Positions 1 to 6,147 of a stretch of DNA of 18,035 nt are shown piece by piece. Below the pieces are notes generated by a model. That model made no database searches. It worked only from the letters and a program-made list of their open reading frames with translations, and had not been told where the DNA came from. How positions within the stretch are numbered: position 1 is the stretch's first letter; every line of letters starts with the position of its first letter. Source of the DNA: Methylococcus sp. UBA6136 (GTDB lineage: Bacteria; Pseudomonadota; Gammaproteobacteria; Methylococcales; Methylococcaceae); the NCBI GenBank assembly GCA_002423305.1, contig DIVI01000179.1, positions 1-18,035 on the forward strand. The letters run 5' to 3'. Made by a program: the position numbers and the translations under genes.

Positions 1-18
1 CCCAGCCGGGGCCTTTTT
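1..18. terminator. Partial intrinsic terminator at the window edge
   Basis: The window opens with a GC-rich arm (CCCAGCCGGGGCC) followed at once by five T. This looks like the 3' half of a rho-independent hairpin whose 5' arm lies outside the window. It would stop a rightward gene to the left. The reverse strand of the same arm begins with A then GC, so a complete hairpin could also end leftward comEA. This is inference, since half the stem is not visible. Confidence 0.4.
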
Positions 19-35
19 CTGCTGATGTCGAACGA

Positions 36-386
36 TTATTGGGCTGCGGGTGCGGGTGCAACCGGGGCTGCAGCTGGCTGGGTAGTAGCCGGAGCAGCAA
101 CAGCTGGCGCAGCGCCGGCAGAACCACCCACATTGATGACGGCACGATTCTTTTCAACCGTGGCCTTACCGATCCCCTTGACCTTTTTCAGTTCATCAGC
201 GGATTTAAAGGGACCATTCTTCTCACGATACTCGACAATGGCCTTGGCTTTTCCGGGCCCAACACCGGACAGTGCTTTCGACAATTCGGCAGCCGTCGCG
301 GAGTTGATATCCACTGGCTCAGCCATGAGCATTGGAGACAAGACAAGCAGAACGGCGAACAGAAATGACTTGAAATGCTTCAGCAT
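36..386 (-). CDS. Secreted helix-hairpin-helix DNA-binding protein, ComEA-like
   Basis: A 116-residue protein with a clear signal peptide: MLKHFK, a hydrophobic stretch, and likely cleavage after SPMLMA near residue 22. The mature part is one ComEA-type tandem helix-hairpin-helix module at about residues 24-85. It opens with VDINSATAAEL and contains the hairpins SGVGPGKA and KGIGKAT, which bind the DNA backbone. In the family, ComEA binds incoming double-stranded DNA in the periplasm during transformation. Residues 88-116 are a low-complexity Ala/Pro tail. The start at 386 is supported by an AGGGGG Shine-Dalgarno sequence 5-6 bases upstream. The gene points away from the mlaF-like gene and has no competence neighbour here. 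The type IV pilus genes at the right end would suit a DNA-uptake role. The fold is certain; a role in transformation is inferred. Confidence 0.85.
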   Translation of the reverse strand: MLKHFKSFLFAVLLVLSPMLMAEPVDINSATAAELSKALSGVGPGKAKAIVEYREKNGPFKSADELKKVKGIGKATVEKNRAVINVGGSAGAAPAVAAPATTQPAAAPVAPAPAAQ

Positions 387-640
387 GTTATCCCCCTAAC
401 GTTGATTATTATCGGAGAGGAGACGCTAACATAAACCCTAAACGAAAGAAAAGCTTTGGCTTAGCCGCCTCATTTTCTTTTGCCAGCTCCCGGGCCCCCG
501 GTCCAAGCGCTCGTGGGAGAATGCAGTGCCTTTCCAAGTGATTTTCGCTGAACTTCGATAATTCAGAGACCATTGGGATTCCGCGACCATATCCCCCCAA
601 TCCGAATAGAATCCAATTCGTGCACCAAGTAGACAAGCCC
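387..640. promoter_or_regulatory. Divergent intergenic control region, comEA-like / mlaF-like
   Basis: No convincing gene lies in these 254 bases. On the minus strand a GATAAT box (408-413) lies about 20 bases upstream of the comEA-like start, without a good -35. On the plus strand a GATAAT box at 557-562 could serve the mlaF-like gene, again with a poor -35. A weak 6-bp inverted repeat pairs ATTGGG (572-577) with CCCAAT (596-601). Since the flanking genes diverge, promoters for both must lie here; the exact boxes are tentative. Confidence 0.35.
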
Positions 641-1504
641 ATGTCATCGCCCAGGACCATCGAAGCGATCAACACCAAAAACGATAGCCATGTCAGCGTT
701 GCGGGGCTGACAATGGCCTATGATGAATTTGTGGTTCAGCGCGACCTGAATTTTAATGTACGTCGAGGGGAGATTTTCATCATCATGGGAGGCAGCGGTT
801 GTGGGAAAAGCACTCTTCTCAGACATCTGATCGGCCTTAAACCCCCGCTGAAGGGGCATGTATGCTTCGATGGCATGGACCTCTGGGAGGCTCCCTCCCG
901 GGCCCGCGACCGAATGCTCATGAAAATGGGTATTCTTTACCAGAGTGGAGCGCTTTGGAGTTCCATGACTCTGGCTGAAAACATTGCCTTGAGCCTTTCG
1001 GCGCACACTAGGCTGGGCCGCAAGGAAATCGCCGAACTGGTCTCGCTGAAATTATCCCTGGTGGGGCTTGCGGGTTTTGAGGATTTTTACCCCGCCGAAA
1101 TCAGCGGTGGCATGCAGAAACGTGCTGCATTAGCCCGGGCGTTGGCGCTGGACCCTGAAATCCTGTTTTTCGACGAACCGTCGGCGGGACTTGACCCCAT
1201 CAGTGCACGTCGTCTGGATGAGCTGATCCTGCATCTCAGCCAAAGCCTCGGTTGTACCGCGATTGTGGTAACACATGATCTTGCCAGCATCCTGGAAATC
1301 GGCACAAATTCAATCTTCCTGGACACCGACTCCAAAACAATTATTGCCAGAGGCTCGCCCCGTGAGCTAATCCATCAAGCCGAACATCCAACCGTCCGAG
1401 ACTTCTTGAGCCGAGGCCAACCCCTGACAAACGAACATAACACCTTGTATCCCATCCCCGCCCCACCGGATTGCCCCCTTGCCAGAGAGATCCATCGGGC
1501 ATGA
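641..1504 (+). CDS. MCE-type lipid ABC transporter ATPase, MlaF-like
   Basis: A 287-residue ABC ATPase. It has a Walker A motif GGSGCGKST (about 50-58), the Q-loop stretch LYQSGALW (about 99-106), which is typical of MlaF and other MCE-system ATPases, signature SGGMQ (155-159), Walker B ILFFDEP (174-180) and the H-loop His212. In the family these ATPases power phospholipid movement between inner and outer membranes through an MlaE permease and an MCE protein. The ATG at 641 is chosen; an in-frame GTG at 620 is possible, and neither has a strong Shine-Dalgarno. The C-terminal 25 or so residues, rich in Pro, extend past the usual MlaF end. The stop overlaps the next start (ATGA), so the two are translationally coupled. 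No permease gene lies beside it. Assignment to the MCE ATPase class is firm; the exact paralogue is not. Confidence 0.88.
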   Translation: MSSPRTIEAINTKNDSHVSVAGLTMAYDEFVVQRDLNFNVRRGEIFIIMGGSGCGKSTLLRHLIGLKPPLKGHVCFDGMDLWEAPSRARDRMLMKMGILYQSGALWSSMTLAENIALSLSAHTRLGRKEIAELVSLKLSLVGLAGFEDFYPAEISGGMQKRAALARALALDPEILFFDEPSAGLDPISARRLDELILHLSQSLGCTAIVVTHDLASILEIGTNSIFLDTDSKTIIARGSPRELIHQAEHPTVRDFLSRGQPLTNEHNTLYPIPAPPDCPLAREIHRA

Positions 1505-2559
1505 AAGCCTCATCCAGCGCTCGACTGATCGGCCTTTTTGTTCTAGGGGGCCTACTCCTCGGCAGCATCCTTCTGCTTATGTTCGGCAGCGGCCATTATT
1601 TCAGCAAGGTGCAACGATACGTGACGTACTTCGACGGCTCAGTCAATGGACTGGTCACAGGTGCGCCAGTAAAGCTCAGGGGGGTCGCCATTGGCAGGGT
1701 CAATGACGTGCTGGTCCAGTACGACACGGAACACAACCGTGTCTTGACACCGGTTGTTGCAGAAATTGACTTGGAAAAGGTGATGGAAACCTACGGCCGG
1801 GATTCCGACAGAAGCCATCAGCACCCAACCCTCGATGAACTCATCGATCGTGGCCTTCGGGCCCGCCTGTCGCTTCAGAGCCTGGTCACTAACCAGCTTT
1901 ATGTGGACATCGATTTCCAACCGGACCACCCGGGCCATCTGGTGGGAGAAAAAGTTTTGGGGCTCCCTGAAATTCCGACTATTCCCTCAAGCAAGGATGA
2001 AATCGAGAGGACCGTCCAGCAGGTCGCCAAACAGGTCAGAGACCTACCCCTCAAGGATACCTTTGATGCGACCTTGGGGGTGATTAGGCGGGTTGATGGC
2101 CTACTGACCAAACCCGAAACCGATGCCAGCATTGTCAATCTCAATCAGACGCTCCTGGATCTGCAGAGGCTGCTTCGACACCTGGATAGCAAGGTGGATT
2201 CCGTAAGTGGCAACCTGGATCTCACGGCCAAGGAAATGCAGCAATTGATCCGGCGACTGGACGCCACAGTCTCAACGCTGACCACATCGGTGGATGGGGC
2301 GGTTCGTGATGGTCATTTACTCGTCAATCATCTGAACACACAGATTCCCCCACTGCTGAGCAACACCAACGAGGGCGTGAAACAGGCCCGGAAAACCCTT
2401 TCGGCTTTTGGTGACCTCACCGAACCTGACTCTGAACTCTCGAACACGATGCGTGATGTATCGGAAGCTGCCAGAGCCATCCGGAGGTTGGCGGATACAC
2501 TGGAAAGAAGCCCTGACAATCTTCTCTATGGTAGAAAATCATCTGAAGCAAATCGATAG
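1501..2559 (+). CDS. MCE-domain membrane-anchored lipid-transport protein, MlaD-like
   Basis: A 352-residue protein with one N-terminal membrane helix (about residues 8-29) and then an MCE domain (about 38-140; VTYFDGSVNGL, GAPVKLRGVAIG, LVTNQLYVDIDF). After about residue 164 it is a long helical region rich in heptad-like Leu/Val/Ile, ending near LERSPDNLLYG. MCE proteins form hexameric rings that carry lipids across the periplasm. At 352 residues it is nearly twice E. coli MlaD (183), and it resembles single-MCE proteins with long helical tails that can form a periplasmic needle or tube. The start at 1501 overlaps the ATPase stop (ATGA). The usual partners (permease, auxiliary lipoprotein, MlaC, MlaB) are absent here. 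The substrate is inferred from the family only. Confidence 0.85.
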   Translation: MKASSSARLIGLFVLGGLLLGSILLLMFGSGHYFSKVQRYVTYFDGSVNGLVTGAPVKLRGVAIGRVNDVLVQYDTEHNRVLTPVVAEIDLEKVMETYGRDSDRSHQHPTLDELIDRGLRARLSLQSLVTNQLYVDIDFQPDHPGHLVGEKVLGLPEIPTIPSSKDEIERTVQQVAKQVRDLPLKDTFDATLGVIRRVDGLLTKPETDASIVNLNQTLLDLQRLLRHLDSKVDSVSGNLDLTAKEMQQLIRRLDATVSTLTTSVDGAVRDGHLLVNHLNTQIPPLLSNTNEGVKQARKTLSAFGDLTEPDSELSNTMRDVSEAARAIRRLADTLERSPDNLLYGRKSSEANR

Positions 2560-2620
2560 CGGAATGCGGAAATCCTTAAGCATGCCGTGGCATAATGGCA
2601 CTTAAACCCGTACCGATCTG

Positions 2621-3631
2621 ATGACCCCTCGATCCAATCTTACCCGCGCCAACCAATCCTCTGATTCACGGTCACTCTGTGATTCTGGTGTTCGGGTCAT
2701 CGCGACGGAAGCGGCTGCCGTTGGGGCGCTTTCCGACCGGATTGACGAACATTTTGCCCAAGCCTGCCAATTGCTACTGCAGTGCAGAGGCCGTGTTGTC
2801 GTGACCGGCATGGGCAAGTCGGGACATATCGGCGGAAAAATTGCCGCCACCCTTGCGAGTACCGGAACCCCGGCGTTTTTCGTTCACCCGGGCGAAGCGG
2901 GGCATGGCGATCTCGGCATGATTACGCCGGAAGATGTCGTGCTGGCCCTCTCGTATTCCGGAGATTCCTCGGAAATTCTAACCATCGTCCCTATCCTTAA
3001 GCGCCTAGCCATTCCCCTGGTCGTCATGACCGGCAACCTCCAATCACCCCTCGCACATCAGGCTGATGTAGCTCTTAACGCCGGTGTTTCCGAGGAGGCC
3101 TGCCCGCTGGGACTGGCACCCACATCAAGTACAACCGCCGCTTTGGCCATGGGCGACGCGATCGCGGTAGCACTTCTGGAGGCCCGGGGCTTCAGCCAGG
3201 AAGATTTTGCCTTTTCTCATCCCAGCGGCAGCCTGGGACGCCGCCTGCTGATCCGGGTCAGCGACATCATGCACACGGGCGATCAGATACCCGTGGTCGA
3301 TGCAGAGGTAGCCGTCAGCAAAGCCATACTCGAGATGACCGCCAAAAAACTCGGCATGACCGCCGTGGTGGACCGCGAGGGAATGTTACTCGGCATTTTT
3401 ACCGACGGTGACCTGAGACGCTTGCTGGCAAAATCCCTCGATATCCACACAACCCCCGTCCATCAGGTAATGACGCGTGGATGTGCAACAGTTAATGCGA
3501 GCCGCCTGGCTGTGGAAACCGTGCGTATCATGGAAGAAAAGCGGATCAGTGCATTGCTTGTGATTGATGCCGAGACTCGATTGGTGGGGGCACTCAATAT
3601 GCATGACGTGCTCAAGGCCGGGATCGTCTGA
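2621..3631 (+). CDS. kdsD: D-arabinose 5-phosphate isomerase
   Basis: A 336-residue protein of the KdsD/KpsF family that interconverts ribulose 5-phosphate and arabinose 5-phosphate, the first step toward Kdo for LPS. The SIS domain (about 40-190) has GMGKSGHIG (63-71), SYSGDSSE (111-118), EEACPLGLAPTSSTT (158-172) and SHPSGSLG (199-206). The catalytic set known from E. coli (Lys59, Glu111, Glu152, His193) maps to Lys66, Glu118, Glu159 and His200. Two CBS domains follow (about 212-336; IFTDGDLRR, and HDVLKAGIV at the end). The start at 2621 is the only ATG near the expected N terminus; no strong Shine-Dalgarno is seen. It lies 5 bases before kdsC, as expected for a Kdo-supply operon. Confidence 0.97.
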   Translation: MTPRSNLTRANQSSDSRSLCDSGVRVIATEAAAVGALSDRIDEHFAQACQLLLQCRGRVVVTGMGKSGHIGGKIAATLASTGTPAFFVHPGEAGHGDLGMITPEDVVLALSYSGDSSEILTIVPILKRLAIPLVVMTGNLQSPLAHQADVALNAGVSEEACPLGLAPTSSTTAALAMGDAIAVALLEARGFSQEDFAFSHPSGSLGRRLLIRVSDIMHTGDQIPVVDAEVAVSKAILEMTAKKLGMTAVVDREGMLLGIFTDGDLRRLLAKSLDIHTTPVHQVMTRGCATVNASRLAVETVRIMEEKRISALLVIDAETRLVGALNMHDVLKAGIV

Positions 3632-3636
3632 ACCCC

Positions 3637-4167
3637 ATGCCTCCCTCGCAGGATATTCTTGATCGGGCTGCCCGCGTCCGCCTGCTCATCTGCGATGTTG
3701 ATGGCGTGCTGACCGATGGACGGCTTTTCTTCACGCCTGATGGACAGGAACTTAAAAGCTTTCATGCCCGGGATGGACATGGCATCAAACTGCTGCAGCG
3801 AACAGGAGTTGAAACCGCCGTGATTTCTGGTCGTAGTTCACCGGCAGTAGCACTGCGCATGGACAGCCTGGGGGTACGACATGTTTACCAGGGCCGCGAA
3901 AGCAAACTGGCTCCCTTCGAGGAACTGCTGGGCCTACTGGAACTCACCCCGGACCGAACGGCCTTCGTGGGCGACGACTTGCTTGACCTCCCATTAATGC
4001 GCCGTGTGGGCTTTGCCGTGGCTGTCGCGGACGCCCATTTCAGCATCATGGACAGCGCTCACTGGAAAACTAAAGCACCGGGGGGGCAAGGCGCCGTCCG
4101 CGAGATATGTGACCTCATCATGAGTGCGCAGAACACTCTTCCCGCCATCATTGAAAGCTATTACTAA
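3637..4167 (+). CDS. kdsC: 3-deoxy-D-manno-octulosonate 8-phosphate phosphatase
   Basis: A 176-residue HAD-superfamily phosphatase that removes phosphate from Kdo 8-phosphate in the cytoplasm to release Kdo. Motif I is CDVDGVLTDG, with the nucleophile Asp20 and acid/base Asp22. Motif II is SGRSS (64-68), the motif III Lys is near 90 (RESK), and motif IV is VGDDLLDLPL (111-120). The C-terminal GGQGAVRE (149-156) is the KdsC substrate loop that closes a neighbouring active site in the tetramer. It has no cap domain, as usual for KdsC. It begins 5 bases after kdsD, and its last 44 bases overlap the assigned lptC start. Confidence 0.96.
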   Translation: MPPSQDILDRAARVRLLICDVDGVLTDGRLFFTPDGQELKSFHARDGHGIKLLQRTGVETAVISGRSSPAVALRMDSLGVRHVYQGRESKLAPFEELLGLLELTPDRTAFVGDDLLDLPLMRRVGFAVAVADAHFSIMDSAHWKTKAPGGQGAVREICDLIMSAQNTLPAIIESYY

Positions 4168-4744
4168 AAAACTGGGTGCGCTGAGTTCCATCTCGCGCTA
4201 TCTGCTCATGGGCTTGCTGACCTTGGCTTCCTGGTGGGCAGCTGAACGTTTCGGCCCCCAGATCGAGCCAGGCAAAAAATTGGAACCCGGCAAAGTGGAT
4301 TATTATTCCAAGGGTTTAAGGCGAACAGTCCTGGATGAGTTGGGAAAGCCGAAGGAGATGCTTTACGCTGAAGAATTGATGCACTACGAAGGCGAAAATC
4401 GAACAGAGCTTACCAAACCGGTTTTCACGCTTTATACCAAGGAAGGCCCGCCTTGGGTCATTGAATCGGAAACGGCGACTCTCCCGGGTGAGGGTGACGA
4501 TATCCTCCTCCATGGCGAGGTACTGGTTCAGCGTGATGCAAATAAGAACGGAAGAACCATGCGTATCGAAACGACCAATGCAAGGGTTCAACCCGAGAAT
4601 AATTATGCCGAGACGGATGAAGACATACGAGTCATCAGTCCACCGGATTACATGAGCGGGACCGGCGCAAAAATGAAGTTTGGCGATGGCATTCAATACA
4701 GCGTTCTGGCCAATGTCCGAAGAAAACATGAAATACAGCAATAG
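4124..4744 (+). CDS. lptC: LPS export system inner-membrane bitopic protein LptC
   Basis: A 206-residue protein with one N-terminal membrane helix (about residues 25-41) and a periplasmic LptC beta-jellyroll region (about 50-200). The family role is to pass LPS from the LptB2FG extractor to LptA. Recognition rests on this layout, on phrases such as LLHGEVLVQRD, AETDEDIRVISPPDYMSGTG and MKFGDGIQYSVLANVRRKHEIQQ, and on the position between kdsC and lptA. The GTG at 4124 gives the longest version and overlaps kdsC by 44 bases. A TTG at 4151 or the ATG at 4208 are alternatives; none has a clear Shine-Dalgarno, and 4208 would cut into the membrane helix. The stop lies inside the start region of lptA. 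Confidence 0.88.
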   Translation: MRRTLFPPSLKAITKKLGALSSISRYLLMGLLTLASWWAAERFGPQIEPGKKLEPGKVDYYSKGLRRTVLDELGKPKEMLYAEELMHYEGENRTELTKPVFTLYTKEGPPWVIESETATLPGEGDDILLHGEVLVQRDANKNGRTMRIETTNARVQPENNYAETDEDIRVISPPDYMSGTGAKMKFGDGIQYSVLANVRRKHEIQQ

Positions 4745-5336
4745 ACCAACTGCGGATGCCACTATCAAGAAGACTTGCCGATCGCAACCGGCGATGCGGC
4801 GTCCGCATTTGCCTGCGGCATGGATTTATTTCGCGATCACCTGCGGTCTCATATTTCCAGCAGCCGATAGCTTCGCGCTGAGCAGTGACTCAAAACAGCC
4901 GATGTATGTCGAATCCGATTCCGTGGTTTACGACGAAAACAAGGGTGAGACCGTCTATGTCGGTAACGTGAAAGCCAGCCAGGGCAGCCTGGAAGTGACA
5001 GGCGACAAGATGATCATCAATCAGGAAAAGGGCAAAGCTGACCAGATGATCATTTATGGCAGCCCCGCCAGGCTCAAACAGACCCCGGACGGTGGCGGCC
5101 CGGACAATCACGGCGTAGGTAAGCGCGCAGATTACTTCCCTGAATCCGGCATCCTTATCCTCAATGTAGACGCCATGACTTGGGAAGGGCCCGATCCCAG
5201 CACTAGCGAACACACCGTCAAGAGCGATCACATCGAGTACGACACCAAAAATTCCATTTATAAAGCAGGTTCCAGCAAATCCGGGAGTCGTCGTGTTCAT
5301 GTGAAAATCGTGCCCAAGGACGCACAGACCGAATAA
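4728..5336 (+). CDS. lptA: LPS transport periplasmic bridge protein LptA
   Basis: A periplasmic OstA/LptA-like jellyroll protein whose subunits stack head to tail to carry LPS across the periplasm. Typical signs are QPMYVESDSVVYDENKGETV, YVGNVKASQGSLEVTGDKM and a repeated beta-strand pattern. Near its C terminus is SDHIEYDTKNSIYKAG. The signal sequence (AAWIYFAITCGLIFPAADSFA) sits rather deep. With the ATG at 4728, which overlaps the lptC end, the product is 202 residues with a long basic n-region. An ATG at 4794 (MRRPHLP) would give a more ordinary signal peptide and 180 residues, close to E. coli LptA at 185. I keep 4728 because of the lptC overlap and a nearby purine-rich stretch, but 4794 is a serious alternative. 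lptB follows after 3 bases. Confidence 0.93.
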   Translation: MKYSNRPTADATIKKTCRSQPAMRRPHLPAAWIYFAITCGLIFPAADSFALSSDSKQPMYVESDSVVYDENKGETVYVGNVKASQGSLEVTGDKMIINQEKGKADQMIIYGSPARLKQTPDGGGPDNHGVGKRADYFPESGILILNVDAMTWEGPDPSTSEHTVKSDHIEYDTKNSIYKAGSSKSGSRRVHVKIVPKDAQTE

Positions 5337-5339
5337 CCG

Positions 5340-6065
5340 ATGCCCACCCTGACCACTCATCACATTGTCAAGCGTTACCATCGACGTAATGTCGTCGATG
5401 GTGTGACGGTCACCATCAAGACCGGCGAAATCGTCGGTCTCCTGGGACCTAACGGTGCTGGGAAAACCACCAGTTTCTATATGATCGCCGGGCTGATCAG
5501 CCCGGATGAAGGCCATATCCGTCTGGATGGACGCGATATCACGTTCATGCCCATGCATGAACGGGCCCGCTTGGGAATCGGTTACCTGCCACAGGAACCC
5601 TCCATCTTTCGCAAACTAACTGTCGCCGAAAATCTGATGGCGGTGCTGGAATTGCGCAAGGAACTCACTTATGGTCGGCGCGAACTCATCATCGAGGAAC
5701 TTCTCGAGGAATTCAGCGTTGGTCACCTACGCAATCAGCCAGCCATAGGGCTGTCGGGGGGCGAGCGACGACGGGTTGAAATCGCCCGTGCACTGGCCTG
5801 TGAACCCCGTTTCATGCTGTTGGATGAACCCTTTGCTGGCGTTGATCCGATATCAATCATCGACATCCAGAAGATCATTGTTCATCTTCGTGAGCGGGGC
5901 ATCGGCATACTCATTACCGAACACAATGTCCGGGAAACACTGGGTACTTGTGATCGCGCCTATATTCTCGCCGGTGGCCGCGTCATTGCTGAAGGCAACG
6001 CCGAGGAAATCGTACGCAACGCCGAAGTGCGCCAGGTTTACCTCGGTGAAAACTTCTCCATGTAA
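5340..6065 (+). CDS. lptB: LPS export ABC transporter ATPase LptB
   Basis: A 241-residue ABC ATPase, the same length as E. coli LptB. It energises extraction of LPS from the inner membrane with LptF and LptG, neither of which is in this window. Walker A is GPNGAGKTT (36-44), the Q-loop is Gln85 (YLPQEPSIF), the signature is LSGGERRR (138-145) and Walker B is FMLLDEPFAGVDP, with catalytic Glu163 and switch His195. These positions coincide with E. coli LptB. The start follows the lptA stop by 3 bases, so translation is probably coupled. Identity is very secure. Confidence 0.98.
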   Translation: MPTLTTHHIVKRYHRRNVVDGVTVTIKTGEIVGLLGPNGAGKTTSFYMIAGLISPDEGHIRLDGRDITFMPMHERARLGIGYLPQEPSIFRKLTVAENLMAVLELRKELTYGRRELIIEELLEEFSVGHLRNQPAIGLSGGERRRVEIARALACEPRFMLLDEPFAGVDPISIIDIQKIIVHLRERGIGILITEHNVRETLGTCDRAYILAGGRVIAEGNAEEIVRNAEVRQVYLGENFSM

Positions 6066-6070
6066 GCCCT

Positions 6071-6098
6071 CTGACTACCGCAAACTCTGGGCTATACT
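6071..6098 (+). promoter_or_regulatory. Putative sigma-70 promoter of rpoN
   Basis: In the gap after lptB, CTGACT (6071-6076) is a 4/6 match to the -35 box and TATACT (6093-6098) a 5/6 match to the -10, with a 16-base spacer. It would start transcription near 6105, about 43 bases before the rpoN ATG. A separate promoter for rpoN downstream of lptB is known in other Gammaproteobacteria. Prediction from sequence only. Confidence 0.45.
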
Positions 6099-6147
6099 CC
6101 TCAAGGGGATGGCGTGGCCGTAGGGCCGAACAGTGATCAAGACCTCC

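Noticed and set aside
409..678. Leftward open reading frames in the comEA-mlaF gap
   Set aside because: No recognisable domain or ribosome-binding site, and they overlap the mlaF-like start. They are best explained as chance.
2568..2596. Promoter for kdsD with -10 CATAAT at 2591-2596
   Set aside because: The -35 position (GGAAAT) does not fit, so only the -10 supports it; the genes may simply be co-transcribed.
4890..5558. Long leftward frame of 222 codons across lptA and lptB
   Set aside because: It is antisense to two well-identified genes, and its composition reflects their codon bias. No family resemblance.
6109..6123. Four-codon frame (ATG GCG TGG CCG TAG) before rpoN as a leader peptide
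   Set aside because: The predicted transcript would begin only a few bases upstream, and such tiny frames are common by chance.
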